A stretch of DNA of 33,854 nt from Marinifilaceae bacterium. GTDB lineage: Bacteria; Bacteroidota; Bacteroidia; Bacteroidales; Marinifilaceae. The notes below the pieces were generated by a model. That model made no database searches. It saw nothing but the letters and a program-made list of their open reading frames with translations, and had not been told where the DNA came from. Shown here piece by piece: positions 25,198-33,511 of the stretch. Every line of letters begins with the position of its first letter. Position 1 is the stretch's first letter. Both the position numbers and the translations under genes were made by a program. The DNA lies in the NCBI GenBank assembly GCA_016744515.1, contig JADGEF010000029.1:1-33854 (forward strand), read 5' to 3'.

Positions 25198-27174
25198 ATG
25201 CAGATTGACATAAAAGGAAAAATAAACGAAAAAAGATTATCATATAATAATACTTTACTTCCACTATTTGAAGCTATTGTAAACTCAATCCAAGCAATTG
25301 AAGAAGATAGTGCGACCAAACCAGGTTTGATTGAAGTTGATATTATTCGTTCAACGCAAACTTCATTGGATTTTGAAAATGATAGTACACTCCCGTCAAT
25401 TATAGATTTTGAGATAAAAGATAATGGAGTTGGTTTTAATGAAAAAAACTATGATTCCTTCAACTTTGCCCATTCAACTTATAAGTTTAATAAAGGCGGA
25501 AAAGGAATTGGTAGATTTACTTGGTTACGAGCATTTAAAAATGCTAAGATTGAAAGTCGTTATTATGAAAATGACACATGGAATTTAAGAAAATTCAATT
25601 TCGAACAAACAAAAAATGGAATTGAAAAACATTCTCTAGAAAAAGTAAATACATCTCAAGATAGATATACTCATGTTACCTTGTCGGGGTTAAAGCCTGA
25701 ATATCAAAAATGGTGTAATAATAATCCAGAAGACATCGCTCTAAAAATAATAGAACACTGTTTTGTATATTTTCTTAATCCTGATTGTCCCCGAATAATA
25801 ATAAACGATGAAATTACACAAGTTGTAGTAAACGACCTTTTTAATATTTATACTAAAGGGCATGTGTTATCTGATAGGATAAAGATTAGGGATAATTCTT
25901 TTAGCGTCAAATTAGTTAAGCTTTATAGCCACAAACTTGATAACAAAATTCATTACTGTGCAGATATTAGAGAAGTATTAAATGATAAGTTGAGTATTGA
26001 AATACCAGAACTTGATACATTCTTAAAAGATGAAAATGACGAAAAATTTTCCATTGCCGTTTATGTCGAAGGTGAATTTTTAAATGAAAATGTTAATGAA
26101 GAAAGAACTACAATTTCTTTCTCTAAAGGAGATGTAGATTTCCCTGACCAAACCTCACAAACAGAACTACGAAAAGCAGTCACCTGTCTTGTTGAAAATA
26201 AATTGAGTGACCAAATTGAAGAATTATCAAAAGTTAGAATTGAAAAAGTAACAAACTTTGTAGTAGAGCACCCGCGCTATCGTCAATTATTAAAATATAG
26301 AAACAACGACCTTAAAAGAGTTCCTTCTAACCTTAATGAAGAAAAATTAGAACTAGAGTTGTTTAAAATTCAGCAGAAACTGGAATTAGAAGTTAAACAA
26401 GAAGCAGCTGAAGTACTAAAATTCATTGAAAATGATGAAGAAAAAGAAGAGTTTAGCCAAGAGAAAAATGAACTGTTTAACAAAATCATTGAAGTCGGGA
26501 ACTCAAAGCTTTCTGAATATATAATACATAGGAAATTAGTTCTTTCTTTATTTGAAAAAATGTTGAATCGTAGAGAAAAGGAAAGTGCTGTTCATAATTT
26601 GATTTTCCCACTTCGTACTTTTTCTGATGAAATAGGATTTGAAGACCATAATTTGTGGATGTTAGATGAAAAGCTATCCTATCATAAGTATTTAGCTTCC
26701 GATAAATCATTTAAGCAGAATAAGCAAGTTAACTCAGACTCTGCTGAGCGACCTGACTTGATAGTGTTTAATAAACCTTTTGCATTTTCTAATGACAAGA
26801 AACCATATGAGTCTGTTGTTATAATTGAATTTAAACGTCCAATGCGCGATGATTATAATGATGACGAGAATCCGATTATGCAGGTTAATAGATATGCAAG
26901 AGAGATTATTAATGGAGAAGTAAAAGATAAAAATAATAGAGAATTTGATTTACGTCCTAATACTCCAATATATGCGTACATAGTATGCGACTTGACTAAG
27001 AAATTAAAGTCATATGCTGCTGATTCTGGATATAAGCCTCTACCTGATGGGAATGGATATTTTGCATTTAATGACAATTATAACATGTATATAGAAATAA
27101 TGAGTTTTGATAAGATATTGAATGATTCTTCTGAACGAAATAAAGTATTGTTTGAAAAATTAAATATAGAATAG
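25198..27174 (+). CDS. GHKL-type ATPase with C-terminal PD-(D/E)XK nuclease motif, candidate defence protein
   Basis: This 658-residue protein starts with a GHKL (Hsp90/MutL-like) ATP-binding fold. N-box FEAIVNSIQA carries Glu25 and Asn29; the next motif is IKDNGVGF with Asp75; the glycine lid is GGKGIGRF (100-107). A linking domain follows (about 200-330, ending in RTTISFSKGDVDFP), then a long charged helical region (about 340-470) that may form a coiled coil. Near the C-terminus PDLIVF carries Asp520, VVIIEFKRP carries Glu544-x-Lys546, and QVNRYAREI follows, which is a PD-(D/E)XK nuclease signature. ATP-controlled nucleases of this design occur in defence islands; I cannot tie it to a named system. 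It is intact, alone between two palindromic elements, and looks like a single-gene cassette. Confidence 0.82.
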   Translation: MQIDIKGKINEKRLSYNNTLLPLFEAIVNSIQAIEEDSATKPGLIEVDIIRSTQTSLDFENDSTLPSIIDFEIKDNGVGFNEKNYDSFNFAHSTYKFNKGGKGIGRFTWLRAFKNAKIESRYYENDTWNLRKFNFEQTKNGIEKHSLEKVNTSQDRYTHVTLSGLKPEYQKWCNNNPEDIALKIIEHCFVYFLNPDCPRIIINDEITQVVVNDLFNIYTKGHVLSDRIKIRDNSFSVKLVKLYSHKLDNKIHYCADIREVLNDKLSIEIPELDTFLKDENDEKFSIAVYVEGEFLNENVNEERTTISFSKGDVDFPDQTSQTELRKAVTCLVENKLSDQIEELSKVRIEKVTNFVVEHPRYRQLLKYRNNDLKRVPSNLNEEKLELELFKIQQKLELEVKQEAAEVLKFIENDEEKEEFSQEKNELFNKIIEVGNSKLSEYIIHRKLVLSLFEKMLNRREKESAVHNLIFPLRTFSDEIGFEDHNLWMLDEKLSYHKYLASDKSFKQNKQVNSDSAERPDLIVFNKPFAFSNDKKPYESVVIIEFKRPMRDDYNDDENPIMQVNRYAREIINGEVKDKNNREFDLRPNTPIYAYIVCDLTKKLKSYAADSGYKPLPDGNGYFAFNDNYNMYIEIMSFDKILNDSSERNKVLFEKLNIE

Positions 27175-27179
27175 CCAGC

Positions 27180-27306
27180 GCCTAACAACGCATTATAAAT
27201 AATTGCCATATGTCAATAGTATCAAGTGTTGTAGTCCGTATAAACTGAGTAGGTTTTGAGAGTTTTGAAACTCGCACTTGGTAACTATTCATATGTAAAC
27301 GTTAGC
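27180..27306. repeat. attC-like folded element after the GHKL-nuclease gene
   Basis: The ends GCCTAAC (27180-27186) and GTTAGC (27301-27306) are complementary. Inside them CATATG...CAAGTG (27207-27228) pairs with CACTTG...CATATG (27275-27295) with bulged bases, and the loop carries a GAGTTTTGAAACTC palindrome (27260-27273). GCCTAAC fits the R'' core RYYYAAC of attC sites; the other core GTTAGCA deviates at one base from GTTRRRY. Length, position six bases after a stop codon, and bulged stems fit an attC-type recombination site. The rest to 27398 shows no gene. Confidence 0.5.
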
Positions 27307-27416
27307 AAATATTTTAGAACGTACCCCAATTGAAACGTTCAATGTCGTGTAAATGTCGTGTTTTTGTAGTTGGATTGTAATCTTAATTATGATGATATTT
27401 GGAGAAAAAAAGAAAA

Positions 27417-27977
27417 ATGAAAATAGGATTATTAATAAAAGAATTAAGAATTAAAAAAGGATTGACTCAGGAAGAGTTAGCTGATAAAACTGAGTTAAGT
27501 ACTAGAACAATTCAACGAATTGAGAATGGTGAAGTAGCCCCTCGTGCCTATACACTTCAGATGATTGCCAAAGTACTGGAAGTTGATTTTAGCTTATTTA
27601 CTAAAGATGATTCTGGTGTGGAAATGGATGTAGATAAGGATAGCAATAGAACTTGGCTAGCAATGATACATTTAAGCGGAATGCTCCCTCTTTTTCTGCC
27701 TTCTTATATTATCTGGAATCGGAAAAAGGCTGACATTAAAGAAATGACTGAGCATTATCGTGCTGTATTATCTTTTCAATCAACAATACTTTTTATGTGT
27801 CTCATCGGATTTTGGGTTTTATATAACACTTCGAATCCTAGAGTAATTTTGATTTTTTTACTAATTAGTGGACTCTTTTCAGTAAAGAATACTTTCAACG
27901 TATTAAATGGCAAGCCTTATAAGTATTTTGGGATATTTAGAGCCAAAAGAAACAAGACAAAGTCTACTTTAAGGTAA
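27417..27977 (+). CDS. XRE-family regulator with DUF4870-like membrane domain
   Basis: From ATG 27417 the product has 186 residues. The N-terminal 65 residues are an XRE helix-turn-helix domain (IKELRIKKGLTQEELADKTE, then STRTIQRIENGEVAPRA). After a short acidic linker, WLAMIHLSGMLPLFLPSYII begins a DUF4870-like (Tic20-like) membrane part with two to four spans, including SFQSTILFMCLIGFWVLYN and VILIFLLISGLFSV. A helix-turn-helix fused to membrane spans suggests membrane-bound gene control or sensing. A GGAG sequence 12 bases upstream supports this start over TTG 27399. The polytopic membrane gene follows after 65 bases, so the two likely form one cassette of unknown role. Confidence 0.8.
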   Translation: MKIGLLIKELRIKKGLTQEELADKTELSTRTIQRIENGEVAPRAYTLQMIAKVLEVDFSLFTKDDSGVEMDVDKDSNRTWLAMIHLSGMLPLFLPSYIIWNRKKADIKEMTEHYRAVLSFQSTILFMCLIGFWVLYNTSNPRVILIFLLISGLFSVKNTFNVLNGKPYKYFGIFRAKRNKTKSTLR

Positions 27978-28042
27978 TGCACTTTACCTAACATCTGGCA
28001 CATTAACCAAAAATCGCACTTAAACAAAGAAGGACGTGAATT

Positions 28043-28858
28043 ATGAAAAAAGAAAATCGTGAAAAAGTTCAAAAAAAACTTGAATTGATAACTCGCAAAT
28101 GGTGGTTTGTAGTTGTTTTTATTCTACTCAATATATTAGTACCACCTATTATTACAAATGGATACGATTCTTCTAAGAGTGGTGGTGAAATAATCGGATA
28201 CCTTATTCAACATTCATTGCTTGCATCTGACAATTTTTCTTACCTATACCCAATTTTTAAGATTCTACCAGTTATTCTAGTTTTTGCCTTAATTTTCTCA
28301 GGGAATCGTTTTAGCCGTATTTTTAGTTTTTATGTTGGTATAAACTACATTTTTATTACAGTTCTTCAATACATTTCAATAACTGACACATATGGTTTTG
28401 CAATTGTAATGGGAAACTTCATCCTAACGTTAGTCGTTGCACTTTCCTGGTTCTGGGAAGGTGTGGTAAGGAGAAATGATTTCACCCCCCGAAAGATACC
28501 CCTCACAAGATTCTGGATTGTTCCATTGGCATTTTTAGCCTTCTGGTATCCATTGAACCTTGAATCAATGAAACCTGATTTTAATCTATCTTATATATTC
28601 ACAAATCCAGTGGGTTTAGCCTTTTGTAACATGACACCTATATATCTTGGAATACTCACTCTCTATTATCCAAGGGTTAATATCATAACACTTCGAATCA
28701 CAAGCCTTCTTGGAATAATCATTAGTTTCTGGAATGTACTGGTAAATTTTATTATGTCCCCCGATATTTTGTGGTGGAATGGAGTTTTACATCTTCCCTT
28801 GGTATTTATATCTATTTACGCTCTTATCCTTTCTTTTAGAAAAACACAATTGGTATAA
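28043..28858 (+). CDS. Polytopic membrane protein of unknown function
   Basis: This 271-residue protein starts with a charged segment (KKENREKVQKKLELITRK) and has about seven to eight hydrophobic spans, for example WWFVVVFILLNILVPPIIT, ILPVILVFALIFSG, GINYIFITVLQYISI, FILTLVVALSWFWEG, FWIVPLAFLAFWYPL and LLGIIISFWNVLVNFIM. I do not recognise the family. AAGGA lies about ten bases upstream of the ATG, a stronger ribosome-binding site than most genes here, which together with the unusual content may indicate transfer from a non-Bacteroidota source. It follows the XRE/DUF4870-like gene on the same strand and is the last gene before the next palindromic element. Confidence 0.7.
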   Translation: MKKENREKVQKKLELITRKWWFVVVFILLNILVPPIITNGYDSSKSGGEIIGYLIQHSLLASDNFSYLYPIFKILPVILVFALIFSGNRFSRIFSFYVGINYIFITVLQYISITDTYGFAIVMGNFILTLVVALSWFWEGVVRRNDFTPRKIPLTRFWIVPLAFLAFWYPLNLESMKPDFNLSYIFTNPVGLAFCNMTPIYLGILTLYYPRVNIITLRITSLLGIIISFWNVLVNFIMSPDILWWNGVLHLPLVFISIYALILSFRKTQLV

Positions 28859-28897
28859 TCCATAGAGGAGATAAAGTAATGGATAAAGACTGTGCAT

Positions 28898-28956
28898 AAC
28901 AACTAAGCGTTCGTGTGGCAGGAACTGCCCAACATGAACGGTGGGCTGACGTAACC
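28898..28956. repeat. Palindromic attC-like element, copy B
   Basis: The first 43 bases match 24087-24129 with two differences: AACAACTAAGCG opens it, followed by GTTCGTGTGGCAGGAACTG and CCCAACATGAACG. Its left arm CAACTAAGCGTTC is the exact complement of copy A's right arm, whereas its own right arm is changed (GAACGGTGGGCTG), so copy B has lost part of the outer stem. It lies 39 bases after the membrane-protein gene. No gene is seen from here to 29204. Confidence 0.65.
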
Positions 28957-29204
28957 AGTTTTTTTAATCTCTTATGGGATTGCTTTGATTGAGTCTTTTT
29001 TACGGAAGGATATTTGATGATTAATACAGCTTTATAAGTCTATTTGCATCCTTAATATTGTATATCTACATCAGTTTACTAGTTTATTTGTGGATAAATA
29101 AGTTTGTTTTATTATCATTAGAACATAGTTTTTTCATTAGCCCTATTTCGACTTTATTTTCACAATAGCCTGCATCATTGATTATGAAAGAGGATTGACA
29201 AATC

Positions 29205-29501
29205 TTGGAGGTCCCTGCTGTTGAAGTATCGGATAATGATCAGTTCTCCTTTTTGGCAACTTGGGCAAATTCGATGTTTGCTTTCCTGTTTAGGGGAAAT
29301 CGTAATCAGTCCCAACTGCTAATTATAGTCTTACACACATGGACACAAACATTGAATCAGCACCCACACATTCATATGATCATCCTCTCTGGAGGATTAT
29401 TTGAGGCTCAAATGGAATGGGATTCCTTGCAGGAATAACTTTTTTGCTCCTAAAGAGATAATCAGTTCTTTGTTTCGCGGTATATTATGTCACTATATAA
29501 A
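29205..29501 (+). mobile_element. IS91-like (HUH, Y1/Y2) transposase remnant, frame-shifted
   Basis: The frame 29205-29438 contains LHTWTQTLNQHPHIHMIILSG followed by GLF, the conserved His-hydrophobic-His (HPHIH) region of IS91 transposases. After its stop, the next frame reads NFFAPKEIISSLFRG (from 29437), which corresponds to the FFxPVKxLSxxFRGK segment that follows in intact IS91 transposases. A frameshift thus separates the two. The zinc-finger N-terminus and catalytic tyrosine region were not found, and 28957-29204 shows no other convincing coding sequence. The remnant abuts copy 2 of the leader repeat. Confidence 0.65.
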
Positions 29502-29515
29502 TAAGGCCATAGGCT

Positions 29516-29632
29516 AAATGGCATTATCCTCTATTTGTCAGTATCCTTATCAGAAAAGAGAATGGAAATAAACCTTCATTCTCTTTTTTTTGTTAACTTC
29601 GACAAACTAAAGGATAAAATACTTTTACGTTA
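29516..29632 (+). repeat. Dispersed leader repeat, copy 2 (with internal terminator-like hairpin)
   Basis: This matches 20501-20616 over its whole length. The hairpin is longer here: AAGAGAATG (29556-29564) and CATTCTCTT (29577-29585) with a T-run. The stem is preserved between copies although loop and flank differ, which suggests the structure matters. It ends CTTTTACGTTA like copy 1. Confidence 0.85.
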
Positions 29633-29748
29633 GGTTTCATGCTAAGAGAGACCGTGCATCAATTGCCGACGCACATTTGCAAGCCCAAACCCACAAGCTG
29701 ACACTTCAGCTTGCAAAAGAGCCAATTTTTTGCAGACGCTCAACCTAA
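29630..29748. repeat. attC-like folded element before the STAND gene
   Basis: The outer TTAGGTT (29630-29636) pairs with AACCTAA (29742-29748), and an inner perfect 8-base stem CAAGCTGA (29694-29701) / TCAGCTTG (29706-29713) has a four-base loop. It ends 10 bases before the ATG of the STAND gene. I recall similar sequence, with ACAAGCTGACACTTCAGC in the centre, next to defence genes in other Bacteroidetes; that is memory and unverified. Confidence 0.5.
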
Positions 29749-29758
29749 TGACTAAAAT

Positions 29759-32700
29759 ATGACAGGAAGACTTCAACTTATAGAACAAAAATTAGTAGCA
29801 ATTGACCCTGCTGGATTTCAAAATTTATGCGATGCTTATTTGATTCTACGAGAAAATGAATACAGCAGCTTAAATAGAACTGGAAGTCAATTAGGAAAAC
29901 AAAAAACGGTACTTGGTACACCTGATAGTTTCATAAGATTGGAAGATAACAAACTTGCCTATGTCGAATATACAACTCAAGCAGAATCTAAAGTTTCAAA
30001 AATAAAAGATGACATTGAAAAATGTTTAGATGAATCAAAAACAGGTGTTCCTTCTGATAAATTATTTCAAATAATTGTATGTTTTAATTCTAGATTGACC
30101 GTTGAAGAAGAAACGGAAATTCAAACATATGCTGAAATAAAGAAAAAACGAATAGAGCTTATTGGGATTGACACTCTTTCTCTAGAGATTTTATCAAAAT
30201 ATGTATTGTTATCAAGGGATTTTCTTGGAATCCCTATTGATACTGGACAGATTCTTCCGTTTGACAAATTTATTTCAGAGTACAACAATAAAGCTAATCA
30301 ACTATCCACACCACTAAATAATGAATTCCTGCATAGAAAAGATGAGCTGTTTGAAATATTGGATTATTTGCAAAAGGGAGATTTATTATTACTATCAGGA
30401 GCACCTGGAGTTGGTAAAACAAAAATAGGAATCGAATCGATAAACGGTTTTATTGAGCAAAATTCAGATTATACATCTTTTGCTATTTCAAAAAAGGATG
30501 TTGACATATTTGAAGATTTGCGGATACAACTAAGTGTTGATAAGAATTATATTCTATTGATTGACGATGCTAACAGACAATTATCTAATTTGACTCAAAT
30601 TCTTGGGGTATTTAAAGAGGAAAGAAAAGGGAATATTAAAGTCATAGTAACAGTTAGAAATTATGCGGTAAACGACATTTATAAAATAACAAATGAATTT
30701 GAAAGGCATATTATTGATATTAAAAAATTTACTGATGATGAAATAGTACAAATTGTCGCAAGTGATTCATTTAAAATACTTAACAGTAAGTATCAAAAGA
30801 AAATTATTGAGATAAGTGATGGTAATGCTAGGCTTGCAGTAATGGCAGCTAAATTAGCAAATGAAAAACAAGCCGAATTTTTATGGGGAGATGTTTCAGA
30901 TTTGTTTGATTCTTACTTTGATAAATTCATTTCAGATTTTGATTTATTTGAAAATAAAACGATACTAAAGACCTTAGGACTAATTTCCTTTTTCTTTTCA
31001 GTAAATAGGAATGATAAAGCTTTTATTGAATCTGTGTTGCAGCTCTTTGAAATAGACTATTATGAATTTAATGAAGCAATAGAGGAATTACATAAAAGAG
31101 AATTAATTGAAGTGCAATACAATCATGCACGTATTTCTGAGCAGGTAATGGCAACGTATTTCTTTTATAAAGTTTTTATAAAGGATAAAATGTTGTCATT
31201 TAGAATATTATTAGATAATTTCTTTGCTGATTGGAAGTCACGTTTTAAGGATTCAATAATTCCAGCAAATAACTCATTTGGTTATGAGAATGTAATAACG
31301 AAAATTGACAATGACCTTTCTGAATATTTAAATTCAATCTCTGATAAAGAAGATGCAGTATTGAATTTTCTCGACTTATTTTGGTTTTACAAACCAGAGG
31401 ATACAATATCATATTTTTATAATGAAGTTTCAAAGTTGCCAGAACCTGAATTACCAATATATTTAACAAATTATGATACCAATGATTTTGTTTATGAAAG
31501 AGAGCAAACTATAGATTTTATATCAAGGTTTTTTAATCATCCAACGGAATGGTTCAAACCTTCAATTGAATTAGGGTTTGAGTATATTAGGAAAAGACCA
31601 GAACATCTTCCCGAATTTATTAGGAGAATAAGAGAAAACTTGATATTTGATGAACCTGATGAGAGACTTGGTTTCAAACGGCAAGTTGATTTTACTAATA
31701 TTCTAATTGAAAATTTCAACAATAATAAGCCTTATTACATCTCTGCATTTTTTGCGCTTGCAAAATCATTTCTAGCACATTCTTTCGATGTAACTCATGG
31801 TGGAAGAAAAAATACAATAACTTGGTACAAATATCCATTACCATTTTATGAAGTAACTAAGAAATTAAGGACTAAAATCTGGAAAACCCTTTTTAATAAC
31901 TATGAGAAATACCCTGATGAAGTATTTGAGGTAATTAAAGAATTTAAACCAACACATCATGATTTAGTACCTGAAATGATGGATTATGATTTGAGTTTAT
32001 TAGTGCCATTCATTTCTGAGAAATTATCACCAAATATTTTCAAACATGCATATTTTGTGCTTGATATGGTTTATTGGAACAACAAGGAAGAGAAAATTAC
32101 TAATAGGACATACCAAAGCTTAAAACAAAAATTCCTTACCGATGAGTATTCCTTGTTTTGTAAGCTGGATTGGAATAGGTTGAGAGATAAAAATGATTTT
32201 GAATTTGATAATTGGAAAGATTATGACAACCTTAAATCTGAAGAAATTAGGAAAAATTTTGTATTTAAAGATGAATCAGAATTTGATATTTTATTAAGTA
32301 CCATTAGTAATATTCAATCTATCAAAAAGGACAACTTTTTTTATGCTAGTCAATCCTTAGATATTGTTGTTGAAGAGAATTTTATGCAAAATCCTGAGAT
32401 TGGATTTAATCTTTTGAAAACGATATTGAATAATTATCCATCAGGTCTTCATTTGTTATATAGGTCAGTTAAAACAATCTCAAATGATTCAAAAGAATGG
32501 TGTTTGGAACTTTGGAATGAACTTGATAAATGGGATAATGAAAACTCTCTTTTTTGGCGTATAAATTTCTTCAACTATTTATCCGATTCATTTATCAATG
32601 AATTTTATTGTAAAAAGTTATATGCAATGATTCAAAGTATTGATAAATATGCTTATTTGTATTTAGAGTTATATTCTAAGTTTAACATACTTGACGAACA

Positions 32701-33511
32701 TATCACAAAAAGTATTTTAAAAACAGTTGCAGATAAAATTGACAAATTAAACATAGTAATTGCATTTTCAGATGATGTGTTTGAAAAGAATTTAGATTTT
32801 TTTGAAAATGATTATGAATTAATTAAACAGACATATTTTCAGCAATACAACACTAATCATTCTCAAATATTTGATTTTAAAGGGAAAGGTTTTGCAAAAA
32901 TATTTAAGAATTACCCGGAATTTTTAAACGATTTTATTTCGGAATATTACACAGTCCATTCTCTTAGTAACAGGGATGTCAGATTGAAACTAAGCTTCCT
33001 CTGGGGTACTGATTTAAATTTTGGGATTATTGAAGAAACAATGGAGTTAGTAATTGAAAGAAATCCATATTTAGGAATTGGAGATCATTTAATAAATATA
33101 TTTTTTAATGAACTCAATGAAAATCAATTATTAAATGCAAAAGAGTTTTTAAAGCAATATCTAACAAAAAATAAAAATGATTATCGGAGAATCAATCTAG
33201 TTTTTGATGGTATACGAAATTGTTTGAATGGTCTATTTGAAGAATTCTTCCTTTACTTTTTAGCGATTAATCCTAAGCCTGAATTATTTCAAGAAATTGA
33301 TTGGGTTGGTAATGTAGGCGTTCAAGTTGGCGAGGTCAATTTTGGAGAATTGTATGCCCAAAGGTGGAAGAGTATTTTAGAAATAGTCAATAAATCAAAT
33401 GATACATTAGCTATGATACCAATTAAAGCATTTTTAAAGAAGAAGATAGCTGGACAATATAAAAGGGCTGAACACGAACGAGAAAGAAAATTTTTAAGAC
33501 CTGATTGGTAG
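29759..33511 (+). CDS. STAND-type P-loop NTPase with N-terminal nuclease-like domain, candidate antiphage protein
   Basis: This 1250-residue protein has three parts. Residues about 1-160 look like a restriction-endonuclease fold: LCDAYLILRENEYSSLNRTG, then TPDSFIRLEDNKLAYVEYTT, where Asp56 and Glu70 fill the PD-(D/E)XK pattern but threonine 72 stands where lysine is usual. Residues about 190-480 form an nSTAND3-like NTPase: Walker A GAPGVGKT (214-221), Walker B YILLIDDANR with Asp269/Asp270, and the sensor VIVTVRNY, followed by a winged-helix-like part. About 770 C-terminal residues are helical, probably a sensor of TPR-like repeats. Avs proteins, which sense phage proteins, have the same three-part design. 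It is complete, and follows an attC-like element directly. The ligand and the exact system are unknown. Confidence 0.82.
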   Translation: MTGRLQLIEQKLVAIDPAGFQNLCDAYLILRENEYSSLNRTGSQLGKQKTVLGTPDSFIRLEDNKLAYVEYTTQAESKVSKIKDDIEKCLDESKTGVPSDKLFQIIVCFNSRLTVEEETEIQTYAEIKKKRIELIGIDTLSLEILSKYVLLSRDFLGIPIDTGQILPFDKFISEYNNKANQLSTPLNNEFLHRKDELFEILDYLQKGDLLLLSGAPGVGKTKIGIESINGFIEQNSDYTSFAISKKDVDIFEDLRIQLSVDKNYILLIDDANRQLSNLTQILGVFKEERKGNIKVIVTVRNYAVNDIYKITNEFERHIIDIKKFTDDEIVQIVASDSFKILNSKYQKKIIEISDGNARLAVMAAKLANEKQAEFLWGDVSDLFDSYFDKFISDFDLFENKTILKTLGLISFFFSVNRNDKAFIESVLQLFEIDYYEFNEAIEELHKRELIEVQYNHARISEQVMATYFFYKVFIKDKMLSFRILLDNFFADWKSRFKDSIIPANNSFGYENVITKIDNDLSEYLNSISDKEDAVLNFLDLFWFYKPEDTISYFYNEVSKLPEPELPIYLTNYDTNDFVYEREQTIDFISRFFNHPTEWFKPSIELGFEYIRKRPEHLPEFIRRIRENLIFDEPDERLGFKRQVDFTNILIENFNNNKPYYISAFFALAKSFLAHSFDVTHGGRKNTITWYKYPLPFYEVTKKLRTKIWKTLFNNYEKYPDEVFEVIKEFKPTHHDLVPEMMDYDLSLLVPFISEKLSPNIFKHAYFVLDMVYWNNKEEKITNRTYQSLKQKFLTDEYSLFCKLDWNRLRDKNDFEFDNWKDYDNLKSEEIRKNFVFKDESEFDILLSTISNIQSIKKDNFFYASQSLDIVVEENFMQNPEIGFNLLKTILNNYPSGLHLLYRSVKTISNDSKEWCLELWNELDKWDNENSLFWRINFFNYLSDSFINEFYCKKLYAMIQSIDKYAYLYLELYSKFNILDEHITKSILKTVADKIDKLNIVIAFSDDVFEKNLDFFENDYELIKQTYFQQYNTNHSQIFDFKGKGFAKIFKNYPEFLNDFISEYYTVHSLSNRDVRLKLSFLWGTDLNFGIIEETMELVIERNPYLGIGDHLINIFFNELNENQLLNAKEFLKQYLTKNKNDYRRINLVFDGIRNCLNGLFEEFFLYFLAINPKPELFQEIDWVGNVGVQVGEVNFGELYAQRWKSILEIVNKSNDTLAMIPIKAFLKKKIAGQYKRAEHERERKFLRPDW

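Noticed and set aside
29640-29758. Riboswitch in the leader of the STAND gene
   Set aside because: The folded element matches no riboswitch class I know and resembles the other cassette-boundary palindromes of the island.
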